A stretch of 64,000 bases of DNA from Muscardinus avellanarius (Eukaryota > Chordata > Mammalia > Rodentia > Gliridae). A model generated the notes under the pieces. It was not told the DNA's origin. It worked only from the letters and a program-made list of their open reading frames with translations, and ran no database searches. Within the stretch, counting starts at the first letter, position 1, and each line of letters begins with the position of its first letter. The position numbers and the translations under genes are program-made. Of the stretch, positions 1 through 9,657 are shown in pieces. The DNA lies in contig OY726578.1 in the NCBI GenBank assembly GCA_963383645.1, positions 23,418,388-23,482,387 on the forward strand. The letters run 5' to 3'.

Positions 1-790
1 CCCTGTGGGTCCAGGGTCCTGCCTCCTCGCTCTGCTCTGAGCTCCTGGTCTGGGATCCCTGTACCCCAGCTCCCCCTGTCTCTGCTGTTTCTGTCCTAGT
101 GCGGCTGACGGATCTCAGCTCTCTGAATTCTCAGCGTGAGGCACTGAACGCCTGCTTGTCAACCTTGCACTGCAATACTTAAGGTATTTAGAGCCTGACT
201 CTCCCTATGTTACCCAGGCTGGTGGAGGCCTCCTGCCTCAGCCTCCCGAGTCACTGGGGTGACGGGTGCACACCACCTGCCGTTCATAATTCTTATTACT
301 GACATATTTCCCTGCAACTGAAGAAAAGACGATTATGATGAACACTTGTAGGAAGAGTTTCTGGAATATGCCGACCATTTGGAACCTCTTCTAGACAAAC
401 ATTTATCTCTCTACCTTAACCGTCCCTGGCTCAGTGCACACTGGACACTGAGGAAGAGCTTAGGACCTGCACAGATCTCAAATTCCGAAGAAGAAGCCCA
501 ATGCACTGCCTACCCCCCTCACTCATTCTGTCCCTCCCAGGTCACCCAGGCCAGGACTCCAGGCTGCGAAAAAGATGCACACACCTCCTCTCTGGGCTCT
601 GCATGGCCAGGGCATCAGGAGAGTGGACTGACACCATGGAGTGGAGGTCACCTGGACTGTAAGGCCAGCAGGCAAAGGATGGCCCCATGAGCTGGGGGCT
701 GAGTGCAGGGTCCCCCTCTCCTACTGTGCCCTGGGCTGAGCCTGACAGAGACACCACCAGGCTCCTCCTTCAGCCTCCTGAGCTGGACTG
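1..790. other. 5' flank of A1, no gene
   Basis: This is non-coding flank of the first V segment. Its first 150 bases match 2795-2920 and 36130-36270, so it is the paralogous pre-A block of spacer type I units. It contains one degraded SINE and no convincing coding region. From about 530 it matches the conserved pre-promoter block found before every A segment. Confidence 0.7.
190..283 (-). repeat. Degraded 7SL-derived (B1-like) SINE fragment
   Basis: The reverse complement has the B1/Alu-like order: a 'cctcctgcctcagcctccc' type segment and a 'cccaggct' segment are both visible. It is strongly diverged. Related copies lie at 2968-3080 and 36300-36400 in the same paralogous block. Confidence 0.5.
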
Positions 791-829
791 ATTTGCATAG
801 AGGCAGCTCTCTCCAGCAGGGGATAAGAG
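791..829 (+). promoter_or_regulatory. A1 octamer promoter
   Basis: A perfect light-chain octamer ATTTGCAT (791-798) is followed by a TATA-like GATAAGAG at about 822. The leader ATG is at 890. The block is nearly identical before every class A gene. Confidence 0.9.
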
Positions 830-889
830 AGGCCAGAGGGAAGGCAGCCCAGCCTGGCCTGGGGAGCAGCCTGCACCTGCACCTACACC

Positions 890-1573
890 ATGGCCTGGAC
901 CCCCCTCCTCCTGGGACTCCTGGCTCACTGTGCAGGTGCTGTCTAGAGACCACCCAGCCAGCTCAGCAGGCCCGGCCTGTGTGGGCAGGGGCTCAGACCT
1001 GTGCAGGATGGGGCTGGGGGCTGGGGCTGACCTCCCCACCCTGGGCTCACTGGCTGTGTGAGCCTGAGGGGCTGTGGCTGCCAGGACACGGGGCGGGGCT
1101 GCTCCTGTGTTCAAGGCTCCATGCTCCAGCCAAGCCCATGGCGAGCTGGTGGGGAGGCTGATGGCGGGTGATCTCTGTGCCCAGTGAATCCCTGAAGCTG
1201 AGCCAGGCCCAGCGAGGGGGCTCCTGGGATTGTTCCTTCTTCACCTGCACATAACTCCTGTCTGCTGCCCACAGGCTGCGTGGCCTCCTATGAGCTGACT
1301 CAGCCCTCCTCGGTGTCCGTGACCCCGGGACAGACGGCCAGGATCACCTGTGGGGGAAATGGCATTGGAGGATACAATGTGCACTGGTACCAGCAGAAGC
1401 CACCGCAGGCCCCTGTGCTGGTCATCTATGATGATATCAGACGGCCCTCAGGCATCCCTGACCAATTCTCTGGCTCCAACTCGGGGAACACTGCCACCCT
1501 GACCATCAGCGGGGCCCAGGCCGAGGACGAGGCTGACTACTACTGTCAGGTGTGGGACAGCCCTGATATAGCT
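890..1573 (+). CDS. IGLV3: V-lambda segment A1, intact exons but defective RSS heptamer
   Basis: This germline lambda variable segment would supply the V domain of a light chain after V-J joining. Leader exon 890-935 ([15 protein letters not shown] plus a split Gly codon) ends at a GT donor. The V exon is 1275-1573 after a CCCACAG acceptor. It is open and has the first Cys in ITCGG, the Trp in HWYQQK and the second Cys in [12 protein letters not shown]1 reads GNGIGGYN and the germline CDR3 ends SPDIA. The coding part looks functional. The heptamer directly after it is CATAGTG rather than CACAGTG, so rearrangement should be poor. The 3' flank is spacer type I. The SPDIA end is otherwise found only in A3 and A7, which suggests gene conversion. 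Confidence 0.9.
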
Positions 1574-1612
1574 CATAGTGACTCAGGCCCAGGGGGAAGT
1601 GATACCCAAACT
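1574..1612 (+). promoter_or_regulatory. A1 23-bp-spacer RSS with mutated heptamer
   Basis: Heptamer CATAGTG (1574-1580), 23-bp spacer, nonamer ACCCAAACT (1604-1612). The third heptamer base, part of the near-invariant CAC, is T. Every other A segment has CACAGTG. Confidence 0.9.
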
Positions 1613-2967
1613 GCCCCAGCCTGGCCCGCGGCCTCTCCCTGCAGCTCACAGCACAGGAGCCCCTGCCACAGCCATAGGCATGGTTTTCAGATTAGAAATG
1701 CTTCACAACAAGATATCTTCACTTCTAGAATGTTTTAAGAAACAAGAACAAACACAGTAGGTTTGAAACTCAGATCTCTCTGCTCCAAGGAGAAATCAGT
1801 TTTATAGATCATGAAGCCATATTTCCAAGGTGGCTGAAAACACTAAAGAATATTTTCACTAATTATTCAGCGAATCTAATTTTGTAAGCAGGCTTGGGAA
1901 AAGTTGAAAGCGTAAATCTACCTGGTCAACCATAAATATAGTGAAATGGATACTGATATAATCTTTCCATAAAATTTTCATTCCTGGAAACGGCCTCCGT
2001 GGTCACAGTCCCTGGGCGGCCATATGTGTGCCGAGGCCACTCCATGTTGGATCTCCTAAATGTCCAGTCCTGGAGCTGCTCGGCTCTCAGCCCTGACACC
2101 CATATCCTTGGAGCCCGGCATCCTGAGCAGAGAGCCCCATGCAGGGGACCCGGGGGCTGCGCCCAGAGCCCCTCCAGGGCTGAGCTCCTACCCACCCCAC
2201 TCAGACTCTGGCCGCTCACAGAGGCCGCCCTGGAAGGTGCCTCTGTCTCCATGTGGCTAGCCCCGATACCTCTTTCCAGATGCCCCACAATCCCAGACAC
2301 AGGAGCAAGAATCCTTGGGTCACCCTGCTGAATCCTCCTCCAAAAGCCTGTGCTCATGTTTCCATGGTAACCAGAGCCCCTTCTTGGTCCTGGGGAGGCA
2401 GGGCCGCAGAGAGCAGAGGGGTTACCCCTGGGACCAGGATCAGGGAGTCACACCCTTACAGTAGGCTCTGAATCTCACCTGCACCCAGGACACCTGAGCC
2501 TCCCAGGCCCTGTGTGACGCGGCCACCAGGGAACAGCAGAGACCCGCCTGCCCAGGCCCTGGGGGTGGGTGGGCTGGGCCTCAGGGGATCTGACCTGCAG
2601 GAGGCTGGGCACCACCCTGGGACCTGAGAAAGGGTCACTGTCCTGTAGCGGCATCCTGGACTCTCGCGCACACTCTGGCTCGCATCTCACACCGACCTGG
2701 GGAGGCGGAAGCTTCCCTGACACTTCTCCAGGCCTGGGCTCCTCCATGTTGACCTTTGGCGTCAACCCTGTGGCTGTCCTCACAGCCGTCCTCCCTGTGG
2801 GTCCAGGGGCCTGCCTCCTCGCTCTGCTCTGAGCTCCTGGTCTGGGATCCCCGCACCCCAGATACCCCTGTCTCTGCTGTTTCTCTTCTAGGGGGCGGCT
2901 CAGGGATCTTATTCTGAATTCTCAGTGAAGTATAAAACACCTGCTCATTACCTAGCAGGGACTTACT

Positions 2968-3080
2968 TAGCTTTTTTGAGACAGAATCTCTCTTTATTGC
3001 CCAGGCTACCCTCCAGGTTATAATCCTCCTGCCTCAGCCTCCTGAGTACGGGATACAGGTGTGCCCCCCTGCCCATCATA
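2968..3080 (-). repeat. Degraded 7SL-derived SINE, antisense
   Basis: A T-rich start and 'gagacagaatctc', 'gcccaggct' and 'cctcctgcctcagcctcc' elements in order mark an antisense B1-like SINE. It corresponds to the copies at 190 and 36300. Confidence 0.55.
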
Positions 3081-3244
3081 ATTTATATTGCTGACATATT
3101 TTCCCTGCAACTGAGGACAGGGTGATTGTGATGAGCACGTATGTGGGGAGTGTCTACACTGTGCAGAGTATGTGAAATCTCTGCTAGATAAACTTTATTG
3201 TCACCTGCTGACCTGTCCCAGTGGGAGATCTAGTCCTGCCCCAG

Positions 3245-3326
3245 AACACACAGCCAAAGGCTAAGACTTACAGGATTTTATGGAAAACACACAGCCAAAG
3301 GCTAAGACTTACAGGATTTTATGGAA
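3245..3326. repeat. 41-bp tandem duplication
   Basis: A unit containing 'acacagccaaaggctaag' occurs twice head to tail, starting at about 3245 and 3286. The copies are almost identical, so the duplication looks recent. It was not seen in the other paralogous spacers. Confidence 0.85.
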
Positions 3327-3402
3327 ATTCTCCCCCCCCCCTCTCTCTCTGTAGATTGAAGTAAGGAATGATCTACCACTAGTTACATCCTTAGACTTTT
3401 AT

Positions 3403-3525
3403 AATTTTTTTTTTAGAGACAAGGTCCTGCTAAGTGCCCCAGGACCTCATTCTTGGGATCCTCCTGCCCAGGCTGCAGAGTACAGGGACACAGGGGACAC
3501 CACCACACACCACACGTCATGGACC
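3403..3525 (-). repeat. Degraded SINE, antisense
   Basis: An oligo-T run followed by 'agagacaaggtcctgct' and a 'gatcctcctgcccaggctgcag' type segment looks like an old antisense B1-dID element. Confidence 0.45.
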
Positions 3526-4119
3526 TGTCAACAGCCTCTATGAGCAGACAACATAGGCTCTCATTCTGGCTCTGCACTCAGGAGCTGTGTGATCTTGGAT
3601 TGAAACCTGCACTGTCCCTGTGTCTGGCTGTCACGTGGAGACTGGGGTCAGGGGTCACTGAATTGCCTATGTGAAAGAATAATTATTTACAGCTTACAAC
3701 TCCTGAACACCTGGACTCTGCTGGAAACTAACTGAGAGAAACCCTCTAGCCTCACACCAAGATGGCTCACCTCCCTCCTGGGCCAGGATTCCACTCAGGA
3801 AGGTGATGGGCTTCCTGCCAGGACAGTCATAAGGTCACCCTGTCCTTCCCAGGCCCCTCTGGTGAGGACCAGGTCACCCAGGCCAGGACTCCAGGCTGCA
3901 AGGAAGATGCAGACACCTCCCCTCTGGGCTCTGCATGGCCAGGGCCTCAGGAGAGTGGACTGACACCGTGGGGTGCAGGTCACCTGGACTGTGGGGCCAG
4001 CAGGCACAGAAGGGCCCCATGAGTTGTGTGCTGTGTGCAGGGTTCCCCTCTCCTCCTGTGCCCTGAGTTGAGCCTGCCTCAGACACCAGGCTCCTCCTTC
4101 AGCCTCCTGAGCTGGGCTG

Positions 4120-4158
4120 CTTTGCATAGAGGCAGCTCTCTCCAGCAGGGGATAAGAG
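4120..4158 (+). promoter_or_regulatory. A2 promoter with variant octamer
   Basis: The octamer position reads CTTTGCAT (4120-4127), one base off ATTTGCAT. The TATA-like GATAAGAG follows at 4151. A6 and A8 carry the same variant. Confidence 0.8.
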
Positions 4159-4218
4159 AGGCCAGGGGGAAGGCAGTCCAGCCTGGCCTGGGGAGCAGCC
4201 TGCACCTGCACCTACACC

Positions 4219-4898
4219 ATGGCCTGGACCCCCCTCCTCCTGGGACTCCTAGCTCACTGCGCAGGTGCTGTCTAGAGACCACCCAGCCAGCTCAGCAGGG
4301 CCAGCCTGTGTGGGCAGGGGCTCAGACCTGTGCAGGATGGGGCTGGGGACTGGGGCTAACCTCCCCACCCTGGGCTCACTGGTTGTGTGAGCCTTAGTGG
4401 CTGGGGCTGCCAGGACACAGGGCGGGACTGCTCCTGTGTCAAGGCTCCATGCTCCAGCCAAGCCCATGGCGAGCTGGTGGGGAGGCTGATGGAGGGTGAT
4501 CTCTGTGCCCAGTGAATCCCTGAAGCTGAGCCAGGCCCAGCGAGGGGGCTCCTGGGATTGTTCCTTCTTCACCTGCACATAACTCCTGTCCTCTGCTCGC
4601 AGGCTGCGTGGCCTCCTATGAGCTGACTCAGCCCTCCTCGGTGTCCGTGACGGCGGGAGGGACGGCCAGCATCACCTGTGTGGGAAATGGCATTGGAGAC
4701 TATAATGTGTACTGGTACCAGCAGAAGCCACCAGAGCCCCCTGTGGTGGTCATCTATACTGATAGCAGGCGGCCCTCAGGCATCCCTGACCGATTCTCTG
4801 GCTCCAACTCGGGGAATACGGCCACCCTGACCATCAGCGGGGTCCAGGCCGAGGACGAGGCTGACTACTACTGTCAGGTGTGGGACATTTCTGAGGCT
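4219..4898 (+). CDS. IGLV3: V-lambda segment A2, apparently functional
   Basis: Leader exon 4219-4264 encodes [15 protein letters not shown] and ends at a GT donor. V exon 4603-4898 follows a CTCGCAG acceptor and is fully open. It has both canonical cysteines, [10 protein letters not shown] in FR2 and a germline CDR3 of CQVWDISEA. It differs from the other A genes by an FR1 TAGGTAS in place of TPGQTAR. The RSS is intact. The only weak point is the variant octamer. It lies in a type I unit and is followed by B1. A light-chain V role is established for the family; actual use in rearrangement is inferred. Confidence 0.92.
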
Positions 4899-4937
4899 CA
4901 CAGTGACTCAGGCCCAGGGGGAAGTGATACCCAAACT
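4899..4937 (+). promoter_or_regulatory. A2 23-bp-spacer RSS
   Basis: Heptamer CACAGTG (4899-4905), 23-bp spacer, nonamer ACCCAAACT (4929-4937). Confidence 0.92.
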
Positions 4938-6465
4938 GCCCCAGCCTGGCCTGCGGCCCCTCCCTGCAGCTCACAGTACAGGAGCCTTGTGCCACAGCTA
5001 TAAGCATGGTTTATGGTTAAAAACTATATTACTTCACTTAGGGAATTTTTTGTAAGATATTTGAACAAACATAGTAATTTTGAAAATAATATCCTAGTCC
5101 TTCAAAGAGATTTCACTTTCAGAGAACATGAACCCATATTGCCAAGGTGGCTGAAAAGATTAAAAGAAGAATATTTTCAGCAACAATTCAGTCATCCTAA
5201 GATTTTACCAATGCCTAGGAAAGTTGGAAACTTAATCTAAATGGTTATCTATAAATTTAGTGAATGTGGAATAGAAATACAATATTTTTTATAAAAACAT
5301 TTGTTTTTCAACTCAGATGTGATTTAGAAGACATATTACATTTCTAAAACATAGGATGAGAAGAATGCATAGCAATACCTTAAACAGTTAATCTTGTAGT
5401 AATACCAAAATAAGTTCACCAAGCTCTTAGAGAGATTATACTTTCATTTGGTAGGTTACATGACACATATTATTATAAAGTTGTGCACGTCCCATTTTAC
5501 TGTGGCTCCTGGTGTAGGATGCTAGAGACCCTGCAGTGGTACTGGACAGGGCTGCCCTGGACCACTCAGAGGACACGTGCTTAGAGTCACCTGGAGCAGG
5601 AAGCTTCCTCCACCCAGAGGTCACAGGAGTGGACTCAGGAGAGACTTTGGTGTTTGCTGAGACTTTGCAGTTCACCCTGGGGAAGGTGGAGAAGGAGTCT
5701 GTTGTCAGACACACAGGCATGGATTGCCAGCACCAGCCAGGTAAAGAGGCCTACAGCCCTCAGGGCACAGCACCGTAGTAGTGTCTCTGGTGATTCCCAC
5801 AGACAAACCAATTGCGGTGAAGAGCAGAAGACACACCAAACCAGCACTATCCATGGAGAACACTGACCCGCATATATACAGTGAGTCTGGTACCAGCAGT
5901 ACCTGTCACCTACGTAGGCCTACACTGGCAGGGCCTGAGGCACCTGCCACTCAGCTGCTCAGGAGAGAGTGTACAGAGGCCGGGCAGAGAAACACAGGAG
6001 CCAGGCCAGCCCTGCCAGCCCACAGCCCAGCATGGCCGCTCTAGCGCTCACCTGGCTCAGCCCCCTGCACCTCACCTGCGGCCAGGACGTGATGGGGACG
6101 GCAATATGGCCCAAGCTGCCCACACCCCTGCCCCTGCAGCACCCTGCCCTCCTGGCCACAAACGCACATCCTGGCTCCATAGAGAGCACCTCACCTGTTG
6201 CTCTGGATCTGTGTGTTTGTGAAGAGCTGCACACAGTTTTTTCTCCATCTCTGACTCACACCAAGCACCTGGGAGGGGCCTTTTCACAGGGACATGGTCA
6301 CTCGAACTGCACTTTCCACCTGCCTGAGGCCACAGGCACCGCCTGTCTCATGTGCTGGAGAGGCAGGGGGCAGCTGGCCGCGGGTAGGCTGGACGCCATG
6401 CCCCAGCTCTCAACCAGGGGCCTGGGGTTACCCTGAGAGGGCAGCGCCGTGCTGAGCCTCCTCCA
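4938..6465. other. Type I spacer between A2 and B1
   Basis: It starts with an AT-rich block (about 5000-5500), paralogous to 38580-39090 and 55190-55700. A conserved GC-rich island follows (5510-5960). Compared with the A6 copy about 0.8 kb is missing near 5645, where 'caggagaga' joins 'ctttggtgtttgctgag'. From about 5940 it matches the pre-B block also seen at 19925 and 28650. No gene is recognised. Confidence 0.65.
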
Positions 6466-6479
6466 CCAGCAGGGGGCAG
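6466..6479 (+). promoter_or_regulatory. CTCF-core-like motif upstream of B1
   Basis: CCAGCAGGGGGCAG matches the CTCF core consensus CCASYAGRKGGCRS at all 14 positions. It lies 584 bp upstream of the B1 octamer, in V-gene orientation. Binding is inferred. Confidence 0.6.
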
Positions 6480-7049
6480 CAGAGCCCCAGGTGCTGCAGC
6501 CAGGACACAGGCTGGTGCTGCCCAGAGGAGCCCAGGAGTGGGCAGCCTGGGGTCAGCAGGGTGTGCAGGGCACGGCCCGTGACTGGATGTCAGCACAGTG
6601 CATCCTGGGCCTGTGCGGCAGTGCCCACATCCTGAGGGTCAGTCAACATGTTACAGTGTCCTGGTGCCCAGCGCTCTTTCAGGAGCTGGGCTCAGTGGGC
6701 CTCACAGGGCAATGCCTGTGGAGCCTGGGTCAGAGTAACGAGGACAGATCCTTCAGCAAGTGGAGCCCACCCCGTCAGGTGGTCTCTAGACGGTCCTGCT
6801 CTGCACTAGGCTCCAGCATGGTCAACAGACTTCTGACCTAGGCCCAGGACACCCCACAGCCCTGGGGGTTGGGGACAGTGGTCCTGGCTCAGTCCCTGGG
6901 AGGTGACTGTGACCTGGGCCTGCAAGAAATGCTGGATTTCTGCCCAGAGAAGCAGCTGCAGGGCATTGGTCTCCACCAGCCTCTGTCTCTTCTCCCCACA
7001 CTGCTGGTGAGAATGGTCCCTAGGACCAGGGAGGAGCCAGGAGAGGACA

Positions 7050-7100
7050 ATTTGCATAACCCCCAACACCACTGCATCCAAAGGCCTGAGAGGGTATAAC
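7050..7100 (+). promoter_or_regulatory. B1 octamer promoter
   Basis: Octamer ATTTGCAT (7050-7057) and TATA-like GTATAAC (7094-7100). The leader ATG is at 7152. Confidence 0.88.
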
Positions 7101-7151
7101 CGCTGCCTTGGAGCCCAGAGTGCTGGACACAGGGCTGAGGGCAGCTCCGCC

Positions 7152-7575
7152 ATGGCCTGCACCCTGCTCCTTCTCCTCCTCCTCCTCACCCTCTGCACAG
7201 GTGATTGCTCAGCCCTGTCCCCAGGCTTGGCCTCCCAGGCTGCCCTATGCCCTGTCTCCTCCCAGGATGGAGAGAGGGAGGCCCTGGATGGTCCCAGGTT
7301 ATGAAGCGCCCTCTCCCCTTTTGTCTTGCAGGCTCTGTGTTCTCCTACGAGCTCACTCAGCGCCCGCCAGCTTTGTCGGTGGCCCGCGGGGGGACGGCCA
7401 CAATCACCTGCTCTGGAGATGCCCTGCCAGATAGATACGCAGATTGGTACCAGCAGAAGGCAGGACAGTCCCCTGTGCTTGTGATTTACGAAGATATCAA
7501 GCGGCCCTCGGGGATCCCAGAGAGATTCTCTGGGTCGAGCTCAGGGATGACAGCCATGCTGACCATCAGCAGAGT
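7152..7575 (+). pseudogene. IGLV3: V-lambda segment B1, 3' truncated
   Basis: Leader exon 7152-7200 ([16 protein letters not shown]) and the V exon start at 7332 are normal for class B. The exon is open from [13 protein letters not shown] through FR2 into FR3. After TISRV the sequence stops matching other B genes near 7575 and continues as 'aggaacctcggaggccgggc', which elsewhere lies about 0.85 kb downstream of the V exon (22425 next to B2). The end of FR3, the second cysteine, CDR3 and the RSS were thus removed by one deletion. The promoter and leader are intact, so sterile transcription is possible, but it cannot rearrange. Confidence 0.93.
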
Positions 7576-7822
7576 TAGGAACCTCGGAGGCCGGGCTACA
7601 GTTAGAAAGATGTGTTTCTTCTCCTGACCCCCCCATGCAGACATTCAAAAGTTCCCCTGGATCCCTCGTTTCTAGCATGTCCATAAAATGAGAACACAGT
7701 CGGACAACTTAGAACTCTTTGTCAGGAAGGAGCCATTGGGTTTGATCCACCCTGTGGGGGAATCCAGGCACAGCTGGACCAGCACACTCCTGTCTACACT
7801 GGAAACAGCTAAGAGGAACGCC

Positions 7823-7892
7823 AGGCCTGGGAATGGAGCTGAGAAGTGGAATGCCCCAGCTTCAATCCCTAGCACCAAATATAAAAATAAAG
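7823..7892 (+). repeat. ID-like tRNA-derived SINE fragment
   Basis: 'gggaatggagctgag' to 'caatccctagcacc' followed by an A-rich tail resembles a rodent ID element. The same fragment recurs after each B gene, so it predates the unit duplication. Confidence 0.55.
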
Positions 7893-7977
7893 TACAAAAG
7901 AGGAAAACTCCCACTGTTTTATCATTAATAAGGACCATGAATTATTATTAGTAGTAAGGAACATGAATTCCTTACTA

Positions 7978-7983
7978 ATAGTT
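7978..7983 (+). repeat. Left target-site duplication of the solo LTR
   Basis: ATAGTT here is repeated exactly at 9652-9657. The empty site 'cttactaatagttctac' survives at about 22818 and 34317. Confidence 0.88.
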
Positions 7984-9651
7984 TGTCAAGACCACCTGCC
8001 GCCTCGGCATCTATGTGTTGAGACCCCACTCCACATAGTTAATCGGCAACAAGCCCTGAGAAGAAGGTGTCGTCTCTGGCCAAAGTACCCCCCCACTTTT
8101 TTTTTTTTTTTTTTGGTGGTACTGGGGTTCCTGGAAGCCCTTCTACCTCCGGGCTACACCCCCAGACCTATTTTTTATACTTTTTTTATTTGGAAACAGG
8201 GTCTCCTAAGCCAGCGCGCGCGGCTGGCTTCGAACCTGCGCGATCCTCCTGTCTCTGCCTCCCAAGCGCGGGGATTACAAGCGTGCGCCACCACGCCCGG
8301 CTACCCCCCCACTTTTAGATACCCTTCATTACTATTATTTTCTTGGTAATGATTCCTTTTAACTCTCTACACGAATTGCTCCAGTGATGTGAGATCAGGA
8401 CTATGAAATTGAGTCCGTGGAAATAAATTCTCTAATAATTTGTCTAAACGTCCTTGGCTCTGCTCAATAATAATGAAAAACTGGCCAGAACTCAGACGCT
8501 GTGATAAGCATTCCAGCTGCAGCAATCACAAATGGCCTCCGACCCTCATTTCTATCACTAATTTAGGTTAAGCCATTAACTCCGGTAAAGTAGCTCAGTT
8601 CAAAGTAATTGTTTACCCTTGAAATCATGCCTAGAGACAGAGAAGATAAAAACCTTGTGTGTGACCTTAAAGCAATTTAGTTGATAAACAACTTAGCTGC
8701 CCAAATACAATAGACCCAAGGAAAAAGATTGTTGACTTTTACCTCAGTGTGAGCATTCCTGGAGATAGGGAGACTGGCCGCATGGTTAGAAATAAATATG
8801 GCAAAATAAAGGACAGACGTTCTAAATATATATGTATGAAGGAAAAGAAATACCGTAAGAGTAAGAAAAGCATTTTTGCATGAAGAAGAGCTTATCATAA
8901 ATAAGTCCCAACTGGGAAAGAAAGGAATTAGAAAGTTAGAAGCAGGCTGCAGAGAGTTTGTGACAGGGAAGTGGATTATTAAAGATGAGTAGGCTTTTAA
9001 TAGGCTTGTTGTCTAAAGAAGAGTGCTCAGCAGTTAAGGAAATACATCTGACAATTAGAACTAAGAACCTTGTGGTGTTGTTTGTGGTATTTTGTCTGCC
9101 AAACTGTGTTGTGAATATGCTTAAGCTTTCAGATTTAGAAGATGCCAACACCTGAAAAAACTCCATCACATCCACCTGAATCACCACATTTCCCCACACT
9201 TGCTATATGAACTGAGCCCAAAAGATGGAAAGTTCCAGAAAAAGTTAAAGAAGATTCCCCGAGAAGCTCCCAAGCCTTGACTATGCCTGTTTATTCTGGG
9301 AGGTTGCCACCTGGAACTGCTTATCTGCAAGACCTTGGAGAGGATCAGAAATTAATATTTCGAAGGCCAACAGCCAGCTGAAAGACACCCACCCCCTTTT
9401 TCTCTTATTATTAACTTTACTGGTGAAGGGTATAAATTTCTTGGGGTTTTTGTAATAAAGTGTCATTGGCTCAAAAAGCCTTTGTCCACCTCAGGTTCTT
9501 TCCAAAGCGTCGTCATTTAGGGACCTAAAGAAAATTCAGTCCCTAAAGGAAAAGAATCGCTGCAGACAAGAGGCTGCAGAACTTCACTCTAATCCTTCCC
9601 CATCTTTCTGAGGCTCCCGGCGCCCCAACAGGACTGAGCCCGTCAGCAACA
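7984..9651 (+). mobile_element. Solo LTR of an endogenous retrovirus
   Basis: The insert is bounded exactly by comparison with the empty paralogous sites near 22825 and 34323. It starts TGTCAAG, ends AACA, and is flanked by a perfect 6-bp duplication ATAGTT. A TATA-like box (about 9430) is followed closely by AATAAA (about 9453), so U3 is about 1.2 kb (without the nested SINE) and R and U5 are short. The 6-bp duplication and layout suggest a class II (beta-retrovirus-like) family. No internal viral genes remain, as expected after recombination between two LTRs. About 1.45 kb remains when the nested SINE is subtracted. The strand is taken from the TATA/AATAAA order. Confidence 0.82.
8101..8301 (-). 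mobile_element. B1-dID type SINE nested in the LTR
   Basis: The antisense element begins with an oligo-T tail, then an ID-like part ('tactggggttcctggaag'), then a B1-like part ending 'caccacgcccggc'. A perfect 15-bp duplication TACCCCCCCACTTTT lies at 8086-8100 and 8302-8316. It retains several CpG dinucleotides, so it is relatively young. This fused structure is typical of some rodent lineages. Confidence 0.88.
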
Positions 9652-9657
9652 ATAGTT
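9652..9657 (+). repeat. Right target-site duplication of the solo LTR
   Basis: ATAGTT, matching 7978-7983. The paralogous flank 'ctacaagctggagtcc' resumes directly after it. Confidence 0.88.

Larger units (their letters stand above)
1613..4119. other. A1-A2 spacer with two deletion junctions, class B gene lost
   Basis: The first part (to about 1980) is the AT-rich type I flank. Near 1981-1992 it switches directly into sequence that elsewhere lies downstream of class B genes (compare 43450-43530). Near 2240 it jumps again into the pre-A block (compare 10855-10900). A class B gene expected here by the array pattern is therefore missing. No coding gene is seen. Confidence 0.75.

Noticed and set aside
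5013..5240. A 75-codon plus-strand frame in the AT-rich type I flank.
   Set aside because: The paralogous AT-rich flanks of A1, A6 and A8 do not keep it open and it resembles no known family.
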